A DNA stretch of 64,000 nucleotides from DATAZK01 sp965199805 (GTDB lineage: Bacteria; Actinomycetota; Actinomycetes; Frankiales; Frankiaceae): assembly GCA_965199805.1 (NCBI GenBank), contig CBDATO010000001.1, positions 1,426,001 to 1,490,000 on the forward strand. Reading direction: 5' to 3'. Under the pieces are notes generated by a model, which worked only from the letters and a program-made list of their open reading frames with translations, made no database searches and was not told where the DNA came from. This document shows, piece after piece, positions 16,679 through 25,006 of the stretch (within the stretch, counting starts at the first letter, position 1; each line of letters opens with the position of its first letter). The translations under genes and the position numbers were made by a program.

Positions 16679-18433
16679 ATGACCAGCTCAGACGATGCGG
16701 CAGCGGCCACGGACGACGGCACCTTCGCAGACCTCGGCCTTCGGCCGGAGCTGCTTGCGACACTGGCAGCCCTCGGTTACGAGGAGCCCACCCCCGTCCA
16801 GCGTAAGACGGTGCCGCCGCTGATCGAGGGCCTGGACCTGCAGGGCCAAGCGGCCACCGGCACCGGCAAGACCGCGGCTTACGCGCTGCCCATCCTGCAG
16901 CGGCTGCCCCTGAAGCGCCGGGACCGGGCACCGGCGGCGTTGGTCCTGGTGCCCACCCGGGAGCTGGCCATCCAGGTGGCCGAGGCGTTCTACCGATACG
17001 GGCGCCAACTGGGCACGCGCGTCGTCCCGGTGTACGGCGGGCAACCGATCGGCCGACAGCTGCGCGCGTTGGACGGCGGGGTCGACGTCGTGGTCGCCAC
17101 TCCCGGCCGGGCGCTGGACCACGTCCAACGTGGGACCCTCCGCCTCGGCGAGGTGACCACCGTCGTCCTGGACGAAGCCGACGAGATGCTGGACATGGGC
17201 TTCGCCGAGGACCTGGAGGCGATCCTCGAAGCGACGCCGCAGGAACGGCAGACGGTGATGTTCTCGGCCACCATGCCGCGCCGGCTGGACGCCTTGGCCC
17301 GCCGCTACCTCCGGGAGCCGGTACGCATCGAGCTGGGCCGTGAGCGGCCCGTTGCCGGAGAGGCGCCGCTGGTCCGCCAGACCGCCTACGTCGTAGCTCG
17401 CCCCAGCAAGCCGGCCGCGTTGGGCCGCGTGCTCGACCTCGAATCGCCGACCGCGGCGATCGTGTTCTGCCGTACCCGCGACGAGGTCGACTCGCTGACC
17501 GAGACGCTGAACGCCCGCGGATACCGGGCCGAGGCGCTTCACGGTGGCATGAGCCAGGATCAGCGTGACCGGGTGATGGGCCGGCTACGGTCCGGGACCG
17601 CTGAGCTGCTGGTGGCCACCGACGTCGCCGCACGTGGCCTGGACATCGACCAGCTGACCCACGTCGTCAACTACGACGTCCCCGCAGCTGCCGAGACCTA
17701 CGTCCATCGCATCGGCCGGGTCGGCCGGGCCGGCCGCGAGGGCACTGCGATCACGCTCGTCGAACCCCGTGCGCACCGGATGCTCAAGACCATCGAGCAG
17801 GTCACCGGCGCCCGGATCAGCGTCGAGAAGCTCCCTACCGTCGCCGACCTGCGCGCGCGGCGTTTGGAGCTGACCCGGGCCGCGCTGCGGGAAAGCCTGC
17901 TGGAGGACGACTTCGACACGTTTCGGGTCGTCGTGGAAGCGCTCACCGACGAGTTCGACGTGATGGACGTCGCCTTGGCCGCCGTGAAGCTCGCCCACGA
18001 GTCGAGCGCGCCGGCCGGCGACGACGAGGACATCGCCGACGTACCGCTCCGGCCTGACCGTTCTGCTCACCCTCGCTCCGGTGCGGAGTCCCGGGACGGG
18101 AGCGAACGCGGACGCAACCGCTCCGGCGGCCCGATGGCGCGGTTGTTCATCGGACTGGGCCGAAGCGCGGGCGTGCGGCCGGGAGACCTTGTCGGCGCCA
18201 TCACCGGTGAGGCCGGGCTGAAGGGACGCGACGTCGGAGCCATCGAGATCACCCAGCGGTTCTCGGTGGTCGAGGTCCCCGAGTCCGCGGCCGCCGACGT
18301 CATCACTGCCCTCCGCCAGGCCACCATCAAGGGCCGGCGCCCTACCGTCCGGCGTGACCGCACCGACGATGCGTCCCGGCCGGCACAGGGCGGATTCGGC
18401 CGCCGCGATGACCGGCGGCCTCCCCCGGCCTGA
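16679..18433 (+). CDS. DEAD-box RNA helicase with DbpA-type RNA-binding domain
   Basis: The 584-residue product has a complete DEAD-box core: Q motif (EEPTPVQRKT), ATGTGKTAAY (59-68), PTREL, DEAD in VVLDEADEMLDMG, SAT in FSATMPRR, and HRIGRVGRAG. At about residues 485-560 the sequence FIGLGRSAGVRPGDLVGAIT, then GAIEITQRFSVVEVP, is a DbpA-like RNA-binding domain, as in DeaD/CsdA. It should unwind structured RNA during ribosome assembly or at low temperature. GAGAGGGGA ends six bases before ATG 16679. An Arg-rich tail follows the RNA-binding domain. Confidence 0.93.
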   Translation: MTSSDDAAAATDDGTFADLGLRPELLATLAALGYEEPTPVQRKTVPPLIEGLDLQGQAATGTGKTAAYALPILQRLPLKRRDRAPAALVLVPTRELAIQVAEAFYRYGRQLGTRVVPVYGGQPIGRQLRALDGGVDVVVATPGRALDHVQRGTLRLGEVTTVVLDEADEMLDMGFAEDLEAILEATPQERQTVMFSATMPRRLDALARRYLREPVRIELGRERPVAGEAPLVRQTAYVVARPSKPAALGRVLDLESPTAAIVFCRTRDEVDSLTETLNARGYRAEALHGGMSQDQRDRVMGRLRSGTAELLVATDVAARGLDIDQLTHVVNYDVPAAAETYVHRIGRVGRAGREGTAITLVEPRAHRMLKTIEQVTGARISVEKLPTVADLRARRLELTRAALRESLLEDDFDTFRVVVEALTDEFDVMDVALAAVKLAHESSAPAGDDEDIADVPLRPDRSAHPRSGAESRDGSERGRNRSGGPMARLFIGLGRSAGVRPGDLVGAITGEAGLKGRDVGAIEITQRFSVVEVPESAAADVITALRQATIKGRRPTVRRDRTDDASRPAQGGFGRRDDRRPPPA

Positions 18434-18538
18434 TCCGGCCACGGGGCGATCGCGGCGACTGCGTCCTGAGGCCACCTGGGGCTGCCGCCGCGAACGTCCG
18501 CAATCGACAGGGCCGGACGGAGCGAGCGATCGGCAGGT

Positions 18539-19186
18539 CTACGCGAACTGGGCTGCGGCGGCGGCGGCGACCGGGGTGCTTCCGGTCGTGAATTCGACGA
18601 TGCGGTGCTGCCATGCCGAGTGGCGCAAAGCAGCGTCGATGAACGCAGCCACGTCGTCCCGCGGGATGTCGCCGTACTCCACGGCAGGTCCGGCGGTGAC
18701 CAGTCCGGTGCCCGGCGTGTTCAGCAGGGTCCCGGGCCGCACGATCAACCAATCCTGGGCGCTGCCGGACAGGTAGACGTCTGCGGTCTTCTTGACCCGC
18801 ATGTAGTGCTCGAATGCTTCGCTGCCGCCGCCGCGCCCGGCGTCGGGAAACACCGACACCAGGACGAACCGAGCAACGCTGCCGGCGATGGCCGCGTCGA
18901 CCATCTTCTGCAGGCCGAGCCCGTCGATCAGCGTGGTCTGCTCCATGCCGGTGCCGTGGGCTCCGGCGGAGAACACCACCACGTCGTGGCCGGCCACCTT
19001 CGCCGTGAGGTCGGCAACCGAATCGGCGATGAGGTCGCCGGTCACGGCGTCGGCCCCTGACGCGGCGACGGTCCCTGCTTGGGCGGGGTCGCGGTGCATC
19101 CCGGTGACCTCGTCCCCGCGTTCGGTCAGCAGTCGTGCCAGCCGCGCACCCACCCCGCCGGCGGCGCCCACCAGGAACACCCGCAT
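18539..19186 (-). CDS. NAD(P)-binding protein, NmrA/YwnB-like SDR
   Basis: A 215-residue Rossmann-fold protein with GAAGGVGARLARLL at the N-terminus, SAGAHGTGMEQT and VLVSVFPDAG in the middle, and RPGTLLNTPG near the end. The canonical YxxxK is replaced by HYMRVKKT, as in atypical extended/NmrA-like SDR proteins that act as redox sensors or reductases. It begins directly after the stop of the 68-residue gene upstream (no gap), so the two are likely one operon. Confidence 0.82.
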   Translation of the reverse strand: MRVFLVGAAGGVGARLARLLTERGDEVTGMHRDPAQAGTVAASGADAVTGDLIADSVADLTAKVAGHDVVVFSAGAHGTGMEQTTLIDGLGLQKMVDAAIAGSVARFVLVSVFPDAGRGGGSEAFEHYMRVKKTADVYLSGSAQDWLIVRPGTLLNTPGTGLVTAGPAVEYGDIPRDDVAAFIDAALRHSAWQHRIVEFTTGSTPVAAAAAAQFA

Positions 19187-19393
19187 CTACGAGCCACCCG
19201 AGTCCTTGCACCAGACGACCACGTCGTCCCTGATCCACCAGGTACGACCTTCCTGGTGGGACGGCTGCGGGAAGCCCTCGGCCCGAGCCGCGTCGGCATT
19301 GAGTCCCGACAGCTGCAGGTACTCCGTGACCTCGTCGGACGACCAGAGTTCTTGCTTCAGCAGCTCGTCGCGCAGGCTCTTGCGTTCGCTCAT
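19187..19393 (-). CDS. Small winged-helix/excisionase-like DNA-binding protein
   Basis: A 68-residue protein. LWSSDEVTEYLQLSGLNADA looks like the recognition helices of a MerR/AlpA-type winged helix and FPQPSHQEGRTWWIRDDVVV like the wing and following strand (typical pattern: FPxPxxxxGxxxWxxxDVxxW). It probably binds DNA or a protein partner; the family is inferred from pattern only. It is immediately upstream of, and on the same strand as, the NmrA-like gene. Confidence 0.68.
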   Translation of the reverse strand: MSERKSLRDELLKQELWSSDEVTEYLQLSGLNADAARAEGFPQPSHQEGRTWWIRDDVVVWCKDSGGS

Positions 19394-19526
19394 GCCGCGC
19401 AGTGTGCGCCCTCGCTCAACCGGTGCTCGCGACGGGTAGGCGGGAGCTGCACCGGCCCGCTTCCGACCACCTGACCCAAGAAGGTGCAGCCGTCCCGTGC
19501 GGTCGGCGCAGCGATGGCTCTAACGT

Positions 19527-20609
19527 GTGAGAGGTGACGAGCAAGGCAATGCCCTGAGTACGCCGGTGCGTGACCCGTCCGAGGGGATCGACCTCGCGAT
19601 CGACGAGGATCAGCAGGCGATTGCCGAGCTGTTCGGCGACTTCTTCGGGAAAGAGTGTCCGCCGGCGCTCGTGCGCGCAGCTGAGCCCCTCGGCTACGAC
19701 GCAGGGCTCTGGGAGCGACTCCGCGGGCTCGGGGCGCCGGCGATGGCGGCGCCGGCCGATCGCGGCGGTGACGGTGCGCGCCTGGCCGACCTCATCATCG
19801 TCGCCGAAGCGGTCGGAGAGGCCGTGGCACCGGTGCCTTTGATCGAGCACCTGGTGACGGTCCGCCTGACCCCGGACGATGACCTGGTGGAGGGTGCGAC
19901 AATCGGGTCGGTCGCGCTGAACCCGGCCGACGCCGACGGCGTCTGGCGCCTGGTCCCGGCCGGTGCGGTGGCCGGCGTGATCGTCGGCGTCGACGGCGAC
20001 GAGCTCGTCGCGGTCCGCTCGGAGGCGCCCGGGCGTGGCCCGGCCAACCACGCCGCGCAGCCGCTGGCCGACCGCAGCGCACGCACCGGTGACCGGACGG
20101 TGCTCGGCCCGGCATCAGCGTTCTCCGGGGCTCTCAACGACTGGCGGATCCTGACCGCGGCGGCCCTGTTGGGCATGTCCAAGCGGGCGTTGCAGCTCGG
20201 CGTCGGCTATGCGAAGGAGCGGCACCAGTTCGGCGTACCGATCGGCGGCTTCCAGGCCATCCAGCACCTGCTCGCCGACCTGCCGGGTCTGATCGACGGG
20301 GCCCGGCTGCTCACCCACCGTGCGGCGTGGGCCACCACGCTCGATCCCTCCGAGTGGGTCGCCGACGCCGACGACAACTTCTTCACCGACCCGGCGGTGC
20401 TCGCGGCGATGGCCTTCCTCTTCGCCGGGGATGCCGCGGCGCTCGCGACAGACCGATCGCTGCACGTCCACGGCGGCTACGGCTACACCGAGGAGTACGA
20501 CATCCAGCTCTACTACCGGCGCGCCCGCGGTTGGCGCCTGGTGGCCGGCTCGCCCGCTCAGGAGCGCGCCCGTCTCGCCGATCTGCTGCTCGCCGGGAGG
20601 CCCGCATGA
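19527..20609 (+). CDS. Acyl-CoA dehydrogenase family protein (first of a pair)
   Basis: A 360-residue ACAD. Seen: N-terminal helical domain (IDEDQQAIAELFGDFFGKEC), RHQFGVPIGGFQAIQHLLAD in the C-terminal helical domain and HGGYGYTEEYDIQLYYRRAR at the end, the FAD/CoA region. These flavoproteins make alpha,beta-unsaturated acyl-CoA. It overlaps the second ACAD gene by four bases, an arrangement that in actinobacteria often gives alpha2beta2 complexes acting on bulky substrates. Start is uncertain: GTG 19527 or GTG 19566, neither with a clear ribosome site. The 133 bases upstream hold a pair of 8-base inverted arms (19446-19453, 19483-19490) of unknown role. Confidence 0.88.
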   Translation: MRGDEQGNALSTPVRDPSEGIDLAIDEDQQAIAELFGDFFGKECPPALVRAAEPLGYDAGLWERLRGLGAPAMAAPADRGGDGARLADLIIVAEAVGEAVAPVPLIEHLVTVRLTPDDDLVEGATIGSVALNPADADGVWRLVPAGAVAGVIVGVDGDELVAVRSEAPGRGPANHAAQPLADRSARTGDRTVLGPASAFSGALNDWRILTAAALLGMSKRALQLGVGYAKERHQFGVPIGGFQAIQHLLADLPGLIDGARLLTHRAAWATTLDPSEWVADADDNFFTDPAVLAAMAFLFAGDAAALATDRSLHVHGGYGYTEEYDIQLYYRRARGWRLVAGSPAQERARLADLLLAGRPA

Positions 20610-21754
20610 TGACCTTTTCGCTCACCCCGGACAACCAGGCGTACCGGGCGAAGATCCGCGAGATCATCGCGGCGACGGTGACCGCCGAGACGATCGACCG
20701 GATGCACAGCACCGGCACCTTCGACGCCCCGGAGCTCAACAAGGCGCTGGCGGCCGAGGGCCTGCTGGAGCGGGCGGTGCCCGGCCTCGGGGCCGGCGAC
20801 CCGTTCGAGATGTGGATGCTGTTCAACGAGCTGGAGAAGGCCGGCGCGCCGTACGACGGCGTCGCCGTGGCGCTCATGATCGCGGGCGTCGTCAACGCCG
20901 CGGGTACGCCGGAGCAGAAGCAGCGCATCATCCCGACGATCACCTCCGGCGAGGCGCTCGTCTGCATGGGCTACAGCGAGCCCGACCACGGCTCCGACCT
21001 CGCCACGCTCACCACACGAGCCGTCCGTGACGGCAACGAGTGGGTCATCAACGGGGCCAAGATGTGGACCACCATGGCGCAGGCGGCCAAGTGGCTCATC
21101 CTGCTGACCCGGACGAACACCGAGGTCCCGCCGCACAAGGGCCTCACCATGTTCATCCTGCCGATGGACACGCCCGGCATCACCGTGGCGCCCGTGCACA
21201 CCATGGGCAGCGAGAAGACCAACGCGACCTGGTACGACAACGTCCGGGTCGGTGACGACGCGGTGCTCGGCGAGGTCGACAACGGGTGGCGCACGATGAC
21301 CATCGCGCTCGCCTTCGAGCGCGGCGTCATGGGCGGGACGAATCCCGGCGTCCCCCTGCTGCGGCATTTCCGGCACTGGGCCGCCGAGACGGGGCTCATC
21401 GACGACCCGCAGGTCCGTGACCAGATCGCGCGTGCGGCGATCGACAACCAGGTGGCGTCGCTCCTGACGATGCGCTCGGCGTGGATCGCCGCCTCGGGAG
21501 GCCTGCCCGGGCTGGAGGGCTCCATGGCGAAGGTCTTCGCGACCGACGCCTACCAGCGCATGGCACGAGCTTTCCAGGAGGCGGCCGGCGCGAACGGGCT
21601 CCTGCAGTTCCACGAGCCCGACGCCGCGGCCGGCGGCTTCGTCGACTACGACGCCCGGCACGCGCCGGTGACGACCATCTACGGCGGAACGTCCGAGATC
21701 AACCGCAACAACATCGCCGAGCGTCACCTGGGGCTGCCCAAGGCACGGCGGTGA
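20606..21754 (+). CDS. Acyl-CoA dehydrogenase family protein (second of a pair)
   Basis: A 382-residue ACAD. MGYSEPDHGSDLATLTTRAV and WVINGAKMWTTMAQ form the flavin-binding middle domain; TTIYGGTSEINRNNIAERHL is the C-terminal motif. The usual MCAD-type glutamate position in YEGT is Gly here (YGGT), so the base must be elsewhere, as in several FadE proteins. ATG 20606 overlaps the preceding stop (ATGA) and follows GGGAGG (20595-20600), so the pair is coupled. Probably forms a complex with the first ACAD. Confidence 0.88.
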   Translation: MMTFSLTPDNQAYRAKIREIIAATVTAETIDRMHSTGTFDAPELNKALAAEGLLERAVPGLGAGDPFEMWMLFNELEKAGAPYDGVAVALMIAGVVNAAGTPEQKQRIIPTITSGEALVCMGYSEPDHGSDLATLTTRAVRDGNEWVINGAKMWTTMAQAAKWLILLTRTNTEVPPHKGLTMFILPMDTPGITVAPVHTMGSEKTNATWYDNVRVGDDAVLGEVDNGWRTMTIALAFERGVMGGTNPGVPLLRHFRHWAAETGLIDDPQVRDQIARAAIDNQVASLLTMRSAWIAASGGLPGLEGSMAKVFATDAYQRMARAFQEAAGANGLLQFHEPDAAAGGFVDYDARHAPVTTIYGGTSEINRNNIAERHLGLPKARR

Positions 21755-21899
21755 CAGGGCTCGTCTGACGACTGCGCCACCGTGTCGCCCCACCGCCGAA
21801 ACCGGGACGTTACGCACCGTCGTTAGCGTCGAACCGGTGGGCCGGCGGGCCGCGGGTGAGCGTCCTTCACCTCCGCTGCCCGGGCAGAGGAGCGAGCGC

Positions 21900-22964
21900 G
21901 TGAGCGCGGACGACCCGCAGAGTCTTGTCCTGAGTGATCACCCGATCTTCCGCCGCTTCTGGTACGTCGCCGCCCTCGAGTCAGCCGTCGACGACGCGCC
22001 GGTCAAGCGGACCGTGCTGGGCACCGACCTCGTGCTGTGGCGGCCGGAGCCGGGCGCGCCGGTGCGTGCGGCGCTCGACCGATGCGCCCACCGCGATGCG
22101 CCCCTGTCGACGGGGTGGATAGCCGATTGCCGCCTGGTCTGCCCGTACCACGGCTGGGAGTGGGACGCCGACGGCTTGACGCGTCGCATCCCCCAGTTCC
22201 CGGACGCGCCGTTCCCGACCAGGAGCGGCCTGACGATGTTTCGCTGCGTCGAACGGCACGGCATGGTCTGGGTCTGCCTGGCGACGGACGACGAGGGCGG
22301 CCCGATCACCGACATCCCGACCGTGGCCGAATGGGGTGCCCCGTCCTGGCGGATCGTGCCGGAGTACGAATGGCACTTCGACTGCACCGCCATGCATCTG
22401 CTCGAGAACAACTTCGACCCGGGTCACGTCGCCTTCGTCCACCGCAACACCTTCGGCGACCCGGCGAACGCCGAGCTGACCGATACGGTCGTCACCCGCG
22501 AGCCGTACGGGCTGACGGCTGCCGGCGAGATCCCCGTCGATGCCCGCCACGGCGAGACCGGAGCCACGGTGCGCTCCACCGTCTCCCAGCTGCACGCGCC
22601 GTTCTTCGGCCACATCAAGATCCGGTACCCGGACGGCCTGCAGCACGTCATGATCAAGGCGATCACGCCCATCGACGACGACAGCTGCCGGCTCACCCAG
22701 ATCGTGCTGCGGACGGACACCGAGTCCGACCGGTCGGCCGCCGACATCCTGGCCTTCGACGAGAAGGTCGAGGCCGAGGACCGCGGCCTGCTCGAATCAC
22801 TGCCGCGCCCGTTTCCGCTGGCCCCTCATCTGAACGCCCACGCCAAGGCCGATCGCAACTCGCTGGCCATCCGACGGTTGTGGACCGACCTCGTCACCGA
22901 CCGTTTCGTGCCACCGCCTGCCCGCGAGCACGTCGCCGTTTCCGCGCCTGCTGAGGGGATCTGA
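21900..22964 (+). CDS. Rieske [2Fe-2S] ring-hydroxylating/demethylating oxygenase
   Basis: A 354-residue oxygenase alpha subunit of the short vanillate-demethylase type. Rieske ligands are Cys62, His64 (CAHRDAPLS) and Cys81, His84 (CPYHGWEW); the mononuclear iron site follows as LLENNFDPGHVAFVH. Such enzymes hydroxylate aromatic/heteroaromatic rings or remove N- or O-methyl groups using electrons from a separate reductase, which is not encoded nearby. GTG 21900 is chosen because AGAGGAG precedes it closely; upstream in-frame starts lack support. The 145 bases before it hold no other feature. Confidence 0.92.
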   Translation: MSADDPQSLVLSDHPIFRRFWYVAALESAVDDAPVKRTVLGTDLVLWRPEPGAPVRAALDRCAHRDAPLSTGWIADCRLVCPYHGWEWDADGLTRRIPQFPDAPFPTRSGLTMFRCVERHGMVWVCLATDDEGGPITDIPTVAEWGAPSWRIVPEYEWHFDCTAMHLLENNFDPGHVAFVHRNTFGDPANAELTDTVVTREPYGLTAAGEIPVDARHGETGATVRSTVSQLHAPFFGHIKIRYPDGLQHVMIKAITPIDDDSCRLTQIVLRTDTESDRSAADILAFDEKVEAEDRGLLESLPRPFPLAPHLNAHAKADRNSLAIRRLWTDLVTDRFVPPPAREHVAVSAPAEGI

Positions 22965-22967
22965 CCG

Positions 22968-24266
22968 GTGTCCAGGATGACGTTGGGGTGGTTCACCAGT
23001 TTCACCGGTGTCGAGTGGGACGGTCCGTTCTCGGACGCCGACGAGTCGCCCTTCACCGGCCGCTTCCACATGGACATGGCCAAGACCCTCGAACGCGCCG
23101 GATTCGACTTCATCCTGCTCGAGGACACGCTCATGGTGCCGCACACGCTGGAGCAGTCGTTCAACCCGTACCTGCGGCTGGGCAGCATGGCACCCAAGCA
23201 CGATCCCTTGCCGCTGGCCGCCATGATGGCCGCCGCCACGGAACGGATCGGCATCGTCGCGACCATGTCGACGATGTTCTATCCGCCGTTCATGGCCGCC
23301 CGACTGGTCGCAACGCTCGATCACCTGACCGGAAGCCGCTTCGGCTGGAACGTCGTCACCTCGGCGGAGGACTCGGCGGCGCAGAACTTCGGGCTCGACG
23401 TCCTGCCGGAGCACGACCTGCGCTATGACATGGCCGACGAGTACCTCGATCTCGTGCAGCAACTCTGGGGTTCGTGGGACCAGGACGCGTACGTACGCGA
23501 CTACGCCACGAGCACCTACGTCTCACCCGACAGCGTGCGTCCCGTCAATTTCGAGGGAAAGTTCTTCAAGTCGCGGGGACCGCTCAACACGCTTCCGCCG
23601 CGCGGAGGGCGCCCCGTCATCGCGCAGGCGGGCGGCTCACCCCGCGGCAGGGCCTTCGCCGCCAAGTACGCGGACATCGTCATGACCATCGCCAAGGGCA
23701 CCGACAAGATGCGCCGGTACCGGGACGACGTGCGTGAGACGGCAGCCGCGTGCGGCCGCAACCCCGACGACCTCAAGGTCGTCTACGTGGTGAACCCGAT
23801 CATGGCCGAGACGTCGGCAGCTGCACACGAGAAGTCGGAACGGATCCGCACCAGCGATCGTCGCGTGCAGGAGACGCTCCTGCTCGTCTCCTCCATCACG
23901 GAGATCGACTTCTCGCAGTACGAGCTCGACGAGCCACTGCCCGAGCTCACCACCAACGGCGAGCGGACCGCACTCGAGGCCTTTGCGCAGCCAGGGTCCG
24001 GCAAGACGCTGCGCGAGCTCGCGCAGGACGGGATCGCCAACTCGATGGACCTCGTGGGGACGCCCGACGAGGTGGCCGACCAGATGGAAGCCATCATGAC
24101 CGAGGTCGGTGGCGACGGATTCATGATCACGGTCGGGCAGTTCCCGCTCAACCGGCGATACATCCTGGAGGTCGCCGAGGGCCTCGTACCCGCATTGCGC
24201 CGCAGGGGGCTCGTACGCCGGGAGTACTCGTCGCCGTACTTCCGGGAGAACCTGCTGGACCGCTGA
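22968..24266 (+). CDS. NtaA/SnaA/DszA-type flavin-dependent monooxygenase (LLM class)
   Basis: A 432-residue bacterial-luciferase-like protein with the NtaA-family landmarks: GRFHMDMAKTLERAGFDFIL, STMFYPPFMAARLVATLDHL, GRFGWN-type segment SGSRFGWNVVTSAEDSAAQN (as TGSRFGWNVVTS), PVIAQAGGSPRGRAFAAKYA. These FMN-dependent monooxygenases cleave C-N or C-S bonds (nitrilotriacetate, EDTA, sulfones, pristinamycin). It begins three bases after the Rieske gene, so both are cotranscribed. No dedicated flavin reductase is seen within the window. Confidence 0.92.
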   Translation: MSRMTLGWFTSFTGVEWDGPFSDADESPFTGRFHMDMAKTLERAGFDFILLEDTLMVPHTLEQSFNPYLRLGSMAPKHDPLPLAAMMAAATERIGIVATMSTMFYPPFMAARLVATLDHLTGSRFGWNVVTSAEDSAAQNFGLDVLPEHDLRYDMADEYLDLVQQLWGSWDQDAYVRDYATSTYVSPDSVRPVNFEGKFFKSRGPLNTLPPRGGRPVIAQAGGSPRGRAFAAKYADIVMTIAKGTDKMRRYRDDVRETAAACGRNPDDLKVVYVVNPIMAETSAAAHEKSERIRTSDRRVQETLLLVSSITEIDFSQYELDEPLPELTTNGERTALEAFAQPGSGKTLRELAQDGIANSMDLVGTPDEVADQMEAIMTEVGGDGFMITVGQFPLNRRYILEVAEGLVPALRRRGLVRREYSSPYFRENLLDR

Positions 24267-24300
24267 TGAGCCGACCCACGATGCACGAAGGAGTCAACGC

Positions 24301-24945
24301 ATGACGGAGCAGCACGAGGATGCGTGGACGCGGACGATCACCGTCCACGGATACCGGGCCGACGAGCTCCGGTCGGTGCTGCAGAAGTCGATCCGGCGGG
24401 GCCTGGTCGAGGAGGCCGTGCTCGCGGCGTACGAGCTGTACGCCAGTGGGCCTGAGGCCGAGGACATGCTGTGGCGGCGGCTCGAGATCATCGCGGTCGA
24501 GGATGTCGGGCTCGGCCTGCCCAACGGCCCGTCCCTGCTCGAAGCGCTCAACGCACAGCGACTGCGGGCCGGCATGACGCTGGACCGGTTCATGTTCAGC
24601 GCCCATGCCGTACGGCTCCTCGCGACCGCGCAGAAGGACCGCACGTCGATGGAGCTGGCGATCTGGGCCTCGACGGAGATGGGACGCGGCAGGCGCATCG
24701 AGGTCCACGACTTCCAGGTCGACCAGCACACCCGGCGCGGGGTGGCGCGGGAGCGCGACTCACAGTTCTGGTGGGAGACCGGGGGCTACGGGCTCGAGAA
24801 CGAGTTGGCCCCGGAAGGGTCGCCCTGGACCGACTACGTACGCGACGTGCTGGGAGCCGTCCCGGGCGCGGTCCCCCCGAGCCCCGACTACACCCGGAAG
24901 GCCCCGGAAGACGAAGCCGCCGCCGCGTTCCTGCGCGGGCTTTGA
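24301..24945 (+). CDS. Stand-alone RarA/MgsA C-terminal-like (clamp-loader collar) protein
   Basis: A 214-residue protein lacking any ATPase motif. Its first 110 residues (ELRSVLQKSIRRGLVEEAVL, AAYELYASGPEAEDMLWRRL, IIAVEDVGLGLPNGPSLLEA) match the pattern of the helical C-terminal region of RarA/MgsA (there: SAxxKSIRGSD...A..WLARM...GEDPxxIxRRLxxxAxEDIGLAxP). RarA itself is an AAA+ recombination factor, but here only the collar-like fold is present, in a catabolic operon 34 bases after the monooxygenase gene. AAGGAG at 24289-24294 fixes the ATG. Function unknown; perhaps a scaffold. Confidence 0.65.
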   Translation: MTEQHEDAWTRTITVHGYRADELRSVLQKSIRRGLVEEAVLAAYELYASGPEAEDMLWRRLEIIAVEDVGLGLPNGPSLLEALNAQRLRAGMTLDRFMFSAHAVRLLATAQKDRTSMELAIWASTEMGRGRRIEVHDFQVDQHTRRGVARERDSQFWWETGGYGLENELAPEGSPWTDYVRDVLGAVPGAVPPSPDYTRKAPEDEAAAAFLRGL

Positions 24946-24947
24946 CC

Positions 24948-25005
24948 CTGAACGGCGCCACGATCTGGCGGGCGGCAACGCCCACCCGCCAGATCGTGGG
25001 TTCAG
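24948..25005. terminator. Strong bidirectional terminator hairpin
   Basis: A perfect 15-bp stem (24958-24972 with 24985-24999) around a 12-base loop, extended by outer arms CTGAAC/GTTCAG (24948-24953, 25000-25005). It fills the whole gap between two convergent genes, with only two bases to the stop codon on one side and one on the other. Confidence 0.85.
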
Positions 25006-25006
25006 G

